From Chloroflexota bacterium (GTDB taxonomy: Bacteria > Chloroflexota > UBA11872 > VXOZ01): a stretch of 64,000 nt of DNA. Location: the NCBI GenBank assembly GCA_958295775.1, contig CATQHC010000002.1:1221894-1285893 (forward strand), read 5' to 3'. The notes beneath the pieces are model-generated. The model had not been told where the DNA came from and did no database searches. It worked only from the letters and a program-made list of their open reading frames with translations. Position 1 is the first letter of the stretch. Every line of letters starts with the position of its first letter. Made by a program: the position numbers and the translations under genes. Below, piece after piece: positions 52,259 through 60,735 of the stretch.

Positions 52259-52440
52259 GGACACGCAGCGTCTGCGCCAGAATGACTGTAGTTTCCTTGC
52301 CTTCACGCAGCGTCTACGCTGGGATGACCGTTGTTTCCTTGCCTTCACGCAGCGTCTACGCTGGGATGACCGTTGTTTCCTTGCCTTCACGCAGCGTCTA
52401 CGCTGGGATGACCGTTGTTTCCTTACCCTCACGGAGTGCC
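52259..52440. repeat. Four-copy 42-base minisatellite derived from the 3' end of the epimerase gene
   Basis: Units begin at about 52259 (degenerate), 52301, 52343 and 52385, each 42 bases; three are near-identical. The last unit (on the minus strand, the first) is the end of the epimerase coding sequence, LREGKETTVIPA plus stop. Each further unit repeats those codons and the stop in the same frame because 42 is 14 codons. It is not a CRISPR: there are no variable spacers. Confidence 0.85.
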
Positions 52441-53435
52441 ACCGCGTCGGCAATCATGCGGCTGAAGTCGTGCTGGGGAGCATAGTTTACGCGCGACTTC
52501 GCCGCGCTATTGTCCGCCCAATACTGCCAGCACGCCGGGGCTTCCCAATCGAGCACCGGCAGTCCGAGCAGATCGCTGAGCACAGGAGTCGCCTCACTGA
52601 ACGGAATAGCATAGGGCCCGTGCATGTTCAGGGTCTCGCCGACACCACCGTCCTCTTCCAATGCTTGCATGATTCCGTGCACTACGTCCCGGGCATCGGT
52701 GCGCTGCCACAGCCAGGAATTGCCGTCGCGGTCGTGGTAGTTGACGAGCAGCTTACTGGGATCGTCTGTCCGCTGCTTCACCGCCTCATCCAGCTTAGCG
52801 ACATTTTCCGCCATTTCCGGATGATGCAGCGGGCCGCATTCGGCCAAGCTCGCCTCGCGGTACTGGCTCGCGGCAATGCCCGCCGTCCAGCCGTTGAAGA
52901 TCTCTTCCCCCGCGAGGATAGCGCCCGGTCGAATGATCGTGGTCTTCAAGCCGCATTCGCGCCGGTAGTGTTCAACCATTTCCTCGTTGAGCACTTTGAT
53001 CATGCCGTATTCCTTAACCGGCAGGCGCGGGTGCTGCTCGTCCACCGGGGCATAGAGGAGCGACGGCATGGGATATACGGTATCGCTGCTGATGTGCACA
53101 AACCGATGCAGCTTGTCGCCCTGTTCCGCCACTGCCTGCAGCAAGCGCATGGTACCGGTGGTATTGATGTCGTAGTAGGTAAATTTGTCCATGGTCGGCG
53201 GGCGCGACATGACGCATGCGGTATGGACAACGGCGTCCACTCCCACCGCTGCTTTGGCAATACCCCCGGTGTCATCCAGACCAACGTTTGCGACTTCTAT
53301 GTCAAAGGCATCGAGCTTGTCCGCCTTCGGGTCGCCGGGGAATACCATCCCGCGCACCTGATGACCTCGTGCCAGCAACGCCTTAGTCAGGTTCGTGCCC
53401 ACACGTCCCGACGCGCCTGAGACCAAGATTTTCAC
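52398..53435 (-). CDS. NAD-dependent epimerase/dehydratase (extended SDR)
   Basis: A 345-residue extended SDR. Rossmann glycine motif: KILVSGASGRVGTNLTKALL. Then VDAVVHTACVMS, INTTGTMRLLQAVAEQ, FVHISSDTVYPMPS and an active-site-like Tyr-x3-Lys in KEYGMIKVLNEEM. These are features of nucleotide-sugar epimerases and related reductases; the substrate is not identifiable. GTG start with AAGGAG upstream. The final residues VIPA are encoded in the first unit of the minisatellite. It sits between a sulfatase and a solute-binding lipoprotein, all on the minus strand. Confidence 0.87.
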   Translation of the reverse strand: MKILVSGASGRVGTNLTKALLARGHQVRGMVFPGDPKADKLDAFDIEVANVGLDDTGGIAKAAVGVDAVVHTACVMSRPPTMDKFTYYDINTTGTMRLLQAVAEQGDKLHRFVHISSDTVYPMPSLLYAPVDEQHPRLPVKEYGMIKVLNEEMVEHYRRECGLKTTIIRPGAILAGEEIFNGWTAGIAASQYREASLAECGPLHHPEMAENVAKLDEAVKQRTDDPSKLLVNYHDRDGNSWLWQRTDARDVVHGIMQALEEDGGVGETLNMHGPYAIPFSEATPVLSDLLGLPVLDWEAPACWQYWADNSAAKSRVNYAPQHDFSRMIADAVALREGKETTVIPA

Positions 53436-53537
53436 TGATTAGTCTCCTTGATTCCCTGCATACTTTGCGACTTTGGGTATGTGTCTAGGACGATGATACG
53501 CAAGCCGCGACACTGTCGCAATGTGACTTAGCACGCA

Positions 53538-53586
53538 GAAGAGCCGCCTCCTGCGCCGCGCAGCGCGGTGAAGGCGGCTCCTCTTC
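53538..53586 (-). terminator. Hairpin terminator after the second family 1 solute-binding protein gene
   Basis: GAAGAGCCGCCT (53538-53549) pairs with AGGCGGCTC plus TCTTC (53572-53586) across a GC-rich inner stem CCGCGC/GCGCGG. It lies about 40 bases past the stop of the minus-strand gene at 53628. No strong T-run. Confidence 0.55.
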
Positions 53587-53627
53587 GCATCAAACCTTGC
53601 GGCTCGATGTGTTGTTGCCGATAACTA

Positions 53628-55031
53628 CTAGACCAGCACGGAGTTCGCCAACGTTTCGTCCAAGACGGCTTGGACTAGCTGGTCGGTCTCCTTTAAGGCT
53701 TCCTGAATGGTCTTTTCCTTCTTGTAGATGGTCTGCGCAAGTTGATTGTGCAGACCCAGAATGCCGATTCCGCCCGGCGCGCCGACCACAAAGCCCGCCA
53801 CTGCCATCGAAGCCACCGCTTCTCTGCGCAGCGGATCGTCCTGGATGTAGTCTTCGCTATTTGCTACCGACTTGCGCATGGGTATGCGACTCTTCCCAAG
53901 CGCATGGCGGAGATCCTGCGGCGCTTCGAAGAGCCATTCAATGAAAGTGAAGGCTGATTCGGGGTTCTTGGAGCCATTGGGAATGATATTGTCGCCGCAG
54001 CCGCTATAGGTCGCATTCGTGCCGCCCGGCGGCAGCGGTGACGGCGTGGCGCTATGGACGAGCTCATCAAAGCCAGGCTTGTAGGCCGGCTGGTGGGGCG
54101 TATCGAAGATGGTATAGATCATGCTTGCGCCGCGGTCGGTGAATACAATTCGCGGGTCCGTATCGCCGCGGAAATCCTCCGCTGCTAGGTAGCCATCCTG
54201 TAGATCGTAGATGCGTACCACGTGCTCGAAGACGTCCACCGTCGTCTCATTGTCCAACGTCGACGTGCTATCGTCTGCGCTGATCACCGCGCCGCCCATC
54301 TGCCAGAGCGGGACCATCCATGAAGCCCAGATGCTGCCCGGACCCCAATGCGGCACGTAGCCAAGCTGGCTGATTCTCGCCCCATCCTTCTTAACCAAGC
54401 GTCCCACGGCAGTGTAGAGATCGTCCCAAGTCGCGGGCGGGTTCTCCGGGTCCAAGCCGGCCTCGATCATGTTTTCGTGGCCGATGAAGAGCGTGCGAGC
54501 ATCAGGCGTGAACGGCACAGCGAATTGACGCCCCTGCCAAACGGCATCGTTCAGAATCTCCTGCCACATATCGTCATTGTCGATCGTGCCGGAGGCCTTG
54601 ACCATGTCGGTCATCTCTGAAGCGAGCCCAGCGTGGGCTAGGGTCTTGATGGTGAAACGCGGCGCGAACGACAAATCGGGCGCAGCGTTGGCCGCCACCG
54701 CCGCGGGCATTTTCTCAAACGTTTCGCCCCACGCGGTAGGCAAGGTGTTGATGAAGATAGCGTCTTGCATGGAGTTGAACTCGTCGCGGAGTTCCAACCC
54801 CACACCCTCGGTGAACGACGCCCAAAAGCCGTTGAGCGACCAGAAGTCAACCTGCACGGTCTCCATCTTGGGCGCTTCCGCCTCGGCTTCCTTCTCTTCC
54901 ATCTCAGGCGCTTCTTCCACAGGCGCAGCTACCTGGCCACACGCGGCCAAGAGTCCCACACTTCCAAGCATGCCGGCGCCAATGCCAAGCATCCGCCGAC
55001 GGGTCACGATCACGTCCGTTGCCTTAGACAT
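53628..55031 (-). CDS. Family 1 extracellular solute-binding lipoprotein, second of two
   Basis: A 467-residue Tat-type lipoprotein: TRRRMLGIGAGMLGSVGLLA then a lipobox AACG (Cys about 31), followed by an acidic tether (EEAPEMEEKEAEAEAP). The mature part has VDFWSLNGFW, FAVPFTPDARTLFIGHENM, GLDPENPPATWDDLYTAVG and FTDRGASMIYTIF, typical of oligosaccharide-type SBPs. Ligand unknown. ATG start with AAAGGAG. As with the SBP at 45170, no permease or ATPase gene is next to it; an epimerase and a sulfatase follow downstream. Confidence 0.88.
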   Translation of the reverse strand: MSKATDVIVTRRRMLGIGAGMLGSVGLLAACGQVAAPVEEAPEMEEKEAEAEAPKMETVQVDFWSLNGFWASFTEGVGLELRDEFNSMQDAIFINTLPTAWGETFEKMPAAVAANAAPDLSFAPRFTIKTLAHAGLASEMTDMVKASGTIDNDDMWQEILNDAVWQGRQFAVPFTPDARTLFIGHENMIEAGLDPENPPATWDDLYTAVGRLVKKDGARISQLGYVPHWGPGSIWASWMVPLWQMGGAVISADDSTSTLDNETTVDVFEHVVRIYDLQDGYLAAEDFRGDTDPRIVFTDRGASMIYTIFDTPHQPAYKPGFDELVHSATPSPLPPGGTNATYSGCGDNIIPNGSKNPESAFTFIEWLFEAPQDLRHALGKSRIPMRKSVANSEDYIQDDPLRREAVASMAVAGFVVGAPGGIGILGLHNQLAQTIYKKEKTIQEALKETDQLVQAVLDETLANSVLV

Positions 55032-55277
55032 TGTTTATCTCCTTTAGCAGTTCTGGCTAAACACGTCATAGCAGCGAGTTTGCTGTAAAGCGGCTGCACC
55101 AACGTCTTTGCTGTTTTGAATGAAGCTCCGCAAGGAAGGTGCCTGCCGCATTGAGCGTTTTCCAAGTCCCTCCTTCCTCAATAGTCCTGTACTTGCCCTG
55201 CATCATATCAATTGACTAGCAGCACGACAAGTGAGCAACGGATCGGGATTACCCAACGAGTGTGTGCTGAATTTCGG

Positions 55278-56315
55278 CTAGGCAGCCGTGCCTTCGACGA
55301 TACCCACCACGGCATGCGTGGGGACGACCCGGCTAAGAGAAAGACCCGCCTGGGCAAAGAGTTCCGCGTACTCTTCTTCCGTGCGTTCACGCCCGCCGGA
55401 GGTCAGCGCGAGCATCACCACGTCCCAGAGCTTGCTGTTCGACGGCTCATTGCCCGGCGGCATCACGCCTTCTATGACGAGCACCCGGCCACCCGCCGTC
55501 ATGGCGTCGCGACAGTTCCGCAGGATCACCGCAGACCGCTCATCGTCCCAGTCATGGATGATGTGCTTGAGGAGGTAGATGTCGCCGCCAGTCGGTACAC
55601 CAGCAAAGAAGTCGCCGCCAGCAACCCGGCAGCGACTGCCGAATTCCGAGGCTTCAAGCTCCGCTCTGGTAGCATCAACCACATTCGGCCGGTCATAGAG
55701 AATGCCGTCGAGCGCGGGATTGGCTGCAAGGACTTCGGTCAGCAGGCGACCGTGACCGCCCCCCACGTCCACCACCTTCTTGCAGTCCGAAAAGTCATAG
55801 GCAGCACAGACACCGGCGGCCTCGAAGCGCGAAAGCGCCGTCATTGAATTATTGAAGTCAGTTGCCGCGTCGGGGTTCTGTTCCATGAAGTCAAAGAGCG
55901 AAAGCCCACAGGCAAGGTCAAATGCCGGCTCATTCTTTTCAACACTGTAGAGCAGATGCGCCCACGCCCGGTTGTACCACTCGCTGCCGTGCACGATCGC
56001 GTAGTCGCGGAAGGAACAGGGCGCATCCGCTTGCAGCAGTTCCGCCATTGGGGTGAGCGCAAACTGCCGCGGCTCCAACTCCACAAACACATCCAAACTT
56101 GCCAAGAGGCGCAAGACCCGATAGAGCGCCTCCGCGCTCGTCTCCGTCTCTGCGGCGAGTTCGTCTACAGTTTGCGGGCCGTCTGCCAACAGGTCGGCAA
56201 TACCCAGTTTCGCGGCGACGAAGAGGCACTGCGTAGTGGCTTTGCCCCAAACCAACTGTTGCAGGCGGGGCACAAGCGCTGGGTCTGGAAATGATTCAGG
56301 CCATTCAGGCGTCAC
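55278..56315 (-). CDS. SAM-dependent O-methyltransferase (family 2, hydroxyneurosporene/acetylserotonin type)
   Basis: A 345-residue methyltransferase with an N-terminal winged-helix dimerisation domain (TQCLFVAAKLGIADLLADGP and ALYRVLRLLASLDVF) and a C-terminal Rossmann domain. SAM motif: CKKVVDVGGGHGRLLTEVLA. Then YDRPNVVDATRAELE and the catalytic-region LKHIIHDWDDERSAVILRNC. Plant- and bacteria-type family 2 O-methyltransferases act on phenols, polyketides or carotenoids; substrate not deducible. GTG start. It lies alone between the SBP and gamma-glutamyltransferase genes. Confidence 0.9.
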   Translation of the reverse strand: MTPEWPESFPDPALVPRLQQLVWGKATTQCLFVAAKLGIADLLADGPQTVDELAAETETSAEALYRVLRLLASLDVFVELEPRQFALTPMAELLQADAPCSFRDYAIVHGSEWYNRAWAHLLYSVEKNEPAFDLACGLSLFDFMEQNPDAATDFNNSMTALSRFEAAGVCAAYDFSDCKKVVDVGGGHGRLLTEVLAANPALDGILYDRPNVVDATRAELEASEFGSRCRVAGGDFFAGVPTGGDIYLLKHIIHDWDDERSAVILRNCRDAMTAGGRVLVIEGVMPPGNEPSNSKLWDVVMLALTSGGRERTEEEYAELFAQAGLSLSRVVPTHAVVGIVEGTAA

Positions 56316-56416
56316 GAATAGGCTCCAATCCTACAAATTGACTGGCGCGGAGACAGATTCTTCTTGCGTTTACTATGACAATTGAAATCTGTCAGCGTTT
56401 GTCCCTCACATCCTCA

Positions 56417-56441
56417 AGAGCGGGGGACGAGCCCCCGCTCT
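56417..56441. repeat. Perfect 10-base-pair GC hairpin
   Basis: AGAGCGGGGG (56417-56426) pairs exactly with CCCCCGCTCT (56432-56441), loop ACGAG. It lies downstream of the gamma-glutamyltransferase gene on the minus strand and upstream of the methyltransferase, so it may end the first transcript. It is similar to elements at 16013-16041 and 47754-47776. Confidence 0.65.
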
Positions 56442-56496
56442 ACGCTAATCTCAATGATGGAGATGCGGTTCACATCGCGTGGGCCAAGGATTCCGC

Positions 56497-58242
56497 CTAT
56501 CGCCCCATGGCGTAGGGCACCATTGTCCGTGGGGAAGCCGCACCTTCAATCAGACCAGAATCCGGATCGAAACGAACACCCGTAACCTGACCGTGCGCCC
56601 AGTCTCCTCCTACGACGATCTCATGGCCACGGGCCTCGAGCGCGGCGCGTGTTTCTGCTGAAATGCGGCCCTCCACCACCACTCTCTTTGGATACGCTGC
56701 CCGTGGGTAGAACGAACTGGGGAAGTGCATGGTATGAAAAGACGGGGCCTCAATCGCTTCCTGTAGATTCATGCCGAAATCCACCACGTTGAGAAAGAAC
56801 TGTAGCGTCCATTGGTCCTGCATGTCGCCGCCGGGCGTGCCGAAGACCATATGCGGCCTGCCGTCTTTCATTGCCAGCGAAGGTGTCAAGGTCGTGCGGG
56901 GACGCTTCCCCGGCATGAGGGCATTGGGATGGTCCGGATCGAGAGAGAACATCTGCCCGCGTGTGCCCAACGGGAAGCCGAGACCCTCAACAACCGGCGA
57001 GGACGGCAACCAACCTCCGCTCGGCGTGGCGGAAAACATGTTGCCTTCCGCATCGATGACGTCCAAATGGGTCGTATCAAAGGCGTAGAACGCCGGGTCG
57101 CCAGGCAGCGTTTCCAAGGTCTGCGGCGGCAGGCCGCCAGGCCGCAGTTCGGCGGAAGCCGCCGCCGGATCAATCAACGTGCTGCGCTCCGCGGCGTACT
57201 CTTTGCTCAAGAGCCGGTCAAACGGTACGTGCACAAATGCCGGATCGCCGTAGTACGTCTCCCGGTCTGCGAAGGCCAGCTTCGCCGCCTCGACCACTGT
57301 GTGGATATACTCAGGTGAATTGTGACCCAAGCCCGCCAGGTCAAATTGCTCCAGCAATGTGAGTTGTTGTAAGAAGACTGGTCCTTGGCACCAGGGACCG
57401 CATTTATAGACGTCTATGCCTCGATAGTTGACCGTGACAGGAGGCTCAACCTTGGTGCGAAAAGCAGCGAAATCCTCTGCGGTAATCAGACCCCGGTGCG
57501 TTTCGCCGCTGGCGTCAAGAATCTCCGTGTTCGCTGCAAACGCAGCAGCCTTTGCGGCCACGTCGCCGCGATAGAAATAGTCGAGGGCAGCGCGCAACCC
57601 CGCTTCCCGCCCGCGATGCTGCTCTCGCATCTCCACGTCTATGGCTGCTTGAAAGGTGGCCGCCCAGGTCGGCTGCCGCCACAGCGAGCCAACTTCCGGT
57701 ACCGCGCCGTTATCCAGAAAAGCCTCTGCCGACGTTGGCCAGCGGGTGCGAAATTTCTCCGCGTGGGTTGCGAGTGAGCGGCTCAATTCCGCATACATGG
57801 GAAAGCCGTCACGGGCCATGTCCACCACCGGGCCCAACGTCTCCTTGAGGCTCAGTCTCCCATACCGCAGCAGCGACGTGACCCACGCGCCAAACGCGCC
57901 CGGCACCGTGGCCGGCAAGAAACCGTCACCTGGAATGAGGTCGATGTTCTGCGCGCGAAACCACTCGATGGTTGCTCGCTTTGGCGCCATGCCCTGGCCG
58001 TTAATGGCAACAGTCTGCGGGCCGTCAGCGGCGGCGCGGTGAATGAGAATTGGGCTCTCGCCGCCGATGCCGTTCGAATGGGGCTTCAGAAGATTGAGCG
58101 CAAAGCCGGCCGCCACACCGGCATCTATAGCATTCCCGCCGTTCTCCAGTACCCGCATTCCAATTGCCGTCGCCAGGTAATGCCCCGTCGTCACCACGCC
58201 GAACGTACCCGTGATGACGGGGCGTGTGGTAAATTCTGCCAT
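56497..58242 (-). CDS. ggt: Gamma-glutamyltransferase family protein
   Basis: About 581 residues from the ATG at 58242 (AAAGGAG upstream; an in-frame TTG lies nine codons earlier). It is an Ntn-hydrolase: MRVLENGGNAIDAGVAAGFA near the start, NGIGGESPILIH, then the autocleavage site TTHLDVIDAEGNMFSATPSG, where the first Thr of the DTTHL stretch is the expected nucleophile, and TTLTPSLAMKDGRPHMVFGT. It would cleave or transfer gamma-glutamyl groups (for example glutathione), or act as an acylase-type relative. There is no signal peptide, unlike many secreted GGTs, suggesting a cytoplasmic place. Confidence 0.9.
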   Translation of the reverse strand: MAEFTTRPVITGTFGVVTTGHYLATAIGMRVLENGGNAIDAGVAAGFALNLLKPHSNGIGGESPILIHRAAADGPQTVAINGQGMAPKRATIEWFRAQNIDLIPGDGFLPATVPGAFGAWVTSLLRYGRLSLKETLGPVVDMARDGFPMYAELSRSLATHAEKFRTRWPTSAEAFLDNGAVPEVGSLWRQPTWAATFQAAIDVEMREQHRGREAGLRAALDYFYRGDVAAKAAAFAANTEILDASGETHRGLITAEDFAAFRTKVEPPVTVNYRGIDVYKCGPWCQGPVFLQQLTLLEQFDLAGLGHNSPEYIHTVVEAAKLAFADRETYYGDPAFVHVPFDRLLSKEYAAERSTLIDPAAASAELRPGGLPPQTLETLPGDPAFYAFDTTHLDVIDAEGNMFSATPSGGWLPSSPVVEGLGFPLGTRGQMFSLDPDHPNALMPGKRPRTTLTPSLAMKDGRPHMVFGTPGGDMQDQWTLQFFLNVVDFGMNLQEAIEAPSFHTMHFPSSFYPRAAYPKRVVVEGRISAETRAALEARGHEIVVGGDWAHGQVTGVRFDPDSGLIEGAASPRTMVPYAMGR

Positions 58243-58442
58243 GAGTTTCGGTAACTCCTTTGCCGCCAAGAACGTGCGGATCGCCCAAATTCTAAGTTTG
58301 GCCGGCCAGCCGACCGTTTATTGCGAGTTCCACCATTTAGATACTGCACAAAACGTAGCACGACAATCCTCAATCCGCAAACACAGCCGCATGTAGCCAG
58401 TGTATTCTCATCAATGGTACGATTGGGCGAGCAACCTACCAA

Positions 58443-59816
58443 GTGACCGAACTATGCGTTCTCATGAAGCCGCCAAACACTTCGCCATTGCCCCAGACAC
58501 CCCTCGACCTCGGCGACAACTTGCGCCTGCGCTTTGCCGTGCCTGAAGACTTTGACGCCTTGGTCGACTACATCGAACGCGTGCCCGAATACAGTTCGCC
58601 AACGGACTCCGTGGCCGAGTGGGCCTACGAGCTAATGTCCGGCAAACATCCGACGACCAGAGCCGGTGACTTCACCGTGGTCGAGGATACGCGCACTGGC
58701 AAGATCGTCTCGTCCCTCTGCCTGATTCCACAGACCTGGTCGTACGGCGGCATTCCGTTCGGCTGCGGGCGCATCGAGCACGTGGCCACGGATCCGGCCT
58801 ATCGCCGACGCGGCCTGGTGCGCGCGCAGATGGACGCCATCCACGGGCTCAGCGCGTCAAAGGGCGAGTTAATGCAGTCCATCACCGGCATCCCCTGGTA
58901 CTACCGCCAATTCGGCTACGCGTATGCCATCGATCTCTACTACGGCCGCAAAGTACGCGCACCGCTGCCCGACACGAAACACACCTCGCGCTATCGCGTC
59001 CGCCCTCTACGCGAGTCCGACCACGCGTTTGTGCGTGCTGTCTACGACCATGCCGCCCGGCGGCAGCTCTTTAGCGTGGTGCGCTCCGACGAGCATTGGG
59101 AATGGGAGCTCGCTGGCCGCTCACCCGTCAGCGAGGTCTACCGGCCGTGGCTCATCATCGAGGACACGGGGCAAACACCGGTAGGCTACATCCAGCACCA
59201 ACCGCTCGCCGCCAAGCCCGGTCCATGGATTCTCTCTGTGCGCCAATGCGCGCTTGCGCCGGGCGTCAGTCACCTGAACGTGGTGCCGGACCTGCCGCCG
59301 GCACTCTCACGGCATGTTCATTCGCTCCGCAACACGGATAGGGAGATGGAGAGCGCGCAGCCGGGCTTGATAGTGTTCGTTTTGGGCCGCGATGACCCCG
59401 TTTACGCCGGCCTGCCGGACTCGGTCCGGTCTTCAAGTTGGGGGTACGCCTGGTATATTCGCATTCCCGATCTGGCGGCGTTTCTGCGCCACGTGCGCCC
59501 GGCATTGGAGCGGCATCTCCTCGGTACGCCTGCGGAAGGCTACTCCGGTACGCTGACCCTGGATTTCTTTCGCGGCGGTCTGCGGCTCACGTTTGCAGAG
59601 GGACGGATTGCTGACGTCGCTGCTCTGAAGCACAGTGAAGTTGAGCCCAGCGACGCCTGCTTCCCGGACTTGACATTCCTCGAACTGCTCGGCGGACGCC
59701 GCAGCTATGGCCAAATCAAAGAGAGTGATCCTGATTGCCGCGCATCGGACCGAGCTCAGGTGCTGTTGGCTGCGCTCTTCCCATCTTTCACGGGGAACCT
59801 CTGGCATTCGGACTAG
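58443..59816 (+). CDS. GNAT acetyltransferase, Eis-like architecture
   Basis: A 457-residue protein. The N-terminal GNAT domain (about 25-165) has the acetyl-CoA loop RIEHVATDPAYRRRGLVRAQ and QSITGIPWYYRQFGYAYAI. A second GNAT-like region includes LRESDHAFVRAVYDHAARRQ and TPVGYIQHQP. A C-terminal domain includes GTLTLDFFRGGLRLTFAEGR, as in the SCP2-like end of Eis-type proteins. Such enzymes acetylate amines, including aminoglycosides or peptides; substrate here is unknown. GTG start; an ATG seven codons later is an alternative. Divergent from ggt. Confidence 0.85.
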   Translation: MTELCVLMKPPNTSPLPQTPLDLGDNLRLRFAVPEDFDALVDYIERVPEYSSPTDSVAEWAYELMSGKHPTTRAGDFTVVEDTRTGKIVSSLCLIPQTWSYGGIPFGCGRIEHVATDPAYRRRGLVRAQMDAIHGLSASKGELMQSITGIPWYYRQFGYAYAIDLYYGRKVRAPLPDTKHTSRYRVRPLRESDHAFVRAVYDHAARRQLFSVVRSDEHWEWELAGRSPVSEVYRPWLIIEDTGQTPVGYIQHQPLAAKPGPWILSVRQCALAPGVSHLNVVPDLPPALSRHVHSLRNTDREMESAQPGLIVFVLGRDDPVYAGLPDSVRSSSWGYAWYIRIPDLAAFLRHVRPALERHLLGTPAEGYSGTLTLDFFRGGLRLTFAEGRIADVAALKHSEVEPSDACFPDLTFLELLGGRRSYGQIKESDPDCRASDRAQVLLAALFPSFTGNLWHSD

Positions 59817-59907
59817 ACAACGAGGCATTGGCTGCCGGTAGAGCGGGGGTTATTCGGCAGTGAGTTACTACTAGCGGCTGCCACGACAGGCTGGCGCACC
59901 CTGTGTT

Positions 59908-60669
59908 CTACTGCGCCGTGTAGCCGCCGTCCACCGGCAGCGCGGCGCCGGTTATAAATGAAGCCGCGTCAGAGCAGAGCCAGACCACCACCTCGGCAAT
60001 CTCCTCCGGACTGGCAAAGCGGCCGTTCGGCTGCGACGCCAAGAGTCTCTCGCCAACTTGCGGGTTACGCGTCACGAGGGTCTCGAGCATGGAGCTAAGG
60101 ACCGCGGCCGGACAGATGCAATTAACCCGGACACCGTGCGGCGCGTACTGCAGCGCCGCCGTTTTCGTGAGCCCCACCACACCGTGTTTGCTGGCGGCAT
60201 AGGCCGGGCTGTGTTGGCTACCCACCAGCCCTGCCACCGATGACACGTTGACGATGGCGCCGCCGCCCCGTCGCATCATCTCCGGAATCTCATACTTCAT
60301 GCTCAACCAGACGCCCTTAAGGTTTACGCCCATGACGTAGTCCCAATCATCTTCCGTAAAGTCGATCATGGCGGCGCCGCTGCCCAGCACACCGGCATTG
60401 TTGAGCGCGAAGTCCAGGCTGCCAAAAGTCTGCATGGCCATGGCTACCATCGCTTCGACATCGGCTGCGACGCGCACGTCGGCCTTGACGAATGCAGCAT
60501 CCGCGCCCGTTGCGGTGATTAGCTGGGCGGTCTCTTCACCACCCACGACATCAACGTCCGCAAGCACCACACGAGCCCCCGCGCGGGCGAACTTCAGTGA
60601 CGTTGCGCGTCCGATTCCCGCGGCGCCGCCCGTGACAATCGCCACCTTGCCGGCTAGTGAATCGGGCAT
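59908..60669 (-). CDS. Short-chain dehydrogenase/reductase (classical SDR)
   Basis: A 253-residue classical SDR: cofactor motif VTGGAAGIGRATSLKFARAG, VVLADVDVVGGEE (Asp after beta2 suggests NAD(H)), NNAGVLGSGA, catalytic Ser in IVNVSSVAGLVG, and Tyr-x3-Lys in SPAYAASKHGVVGLTKTA. C-terminal end ITGAALPVDGGYTAQ is typical. Substrate unknown. ATG start with TAGGAG eight bases upstream. Transcribed toward the GNAT gene and separated from the LCP gene by 66 bases. Confidence 0.93.
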   Translation of the reverse strand: MPDSLAGKVAIVTGGAAGIGRATSLKFARAGARVVLADVDVVGGEETAQLITATGADAAFVKADVRVAADVEAMVAMAMQTFGSLDFALNNAGVLGSGAAMIDFTEDDWDYVMGVNLKGVWLSMKYEIPEMMRRGGGAIVNVSSVAGLVGSQHSPAYAASKHGVVGLTKTAALQYAPHGVRVNCICPAAVLSSMLETLVTRNPQVGERLLASQPNGRFASPEEIAEVVVWLCSDAASFITGAALPVDGGYTAQ

Positions 60670-60735
60670 GCTGCTGCTCCTAAACTGCGCTCTTAGTAAA
60701 TGCGCCTTAGTTCAAACCTTGTACCAACAGGGCGA

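Noticed and set aside
52259..52440. CRISPR array
   Set aside because: The 42-base units are directly contiguous with no variable spacers, and no cas gene is present.
52049..52453. N-terminal extension of the sulfatase frame with repeated RKQRSSQRRRCVKA units
   Set aside because: The repeat is the minisatellite read on the minus strand. The true ATG at 52048 has a ribosome site and starts directly on the sulfatase core.
52257..53420. 387-codon plus-strand frame opposite the epimerase
   Set aside because: It is antisense to the epimerase and starts inside the minisatellite; composition is typical of a shadow frame.
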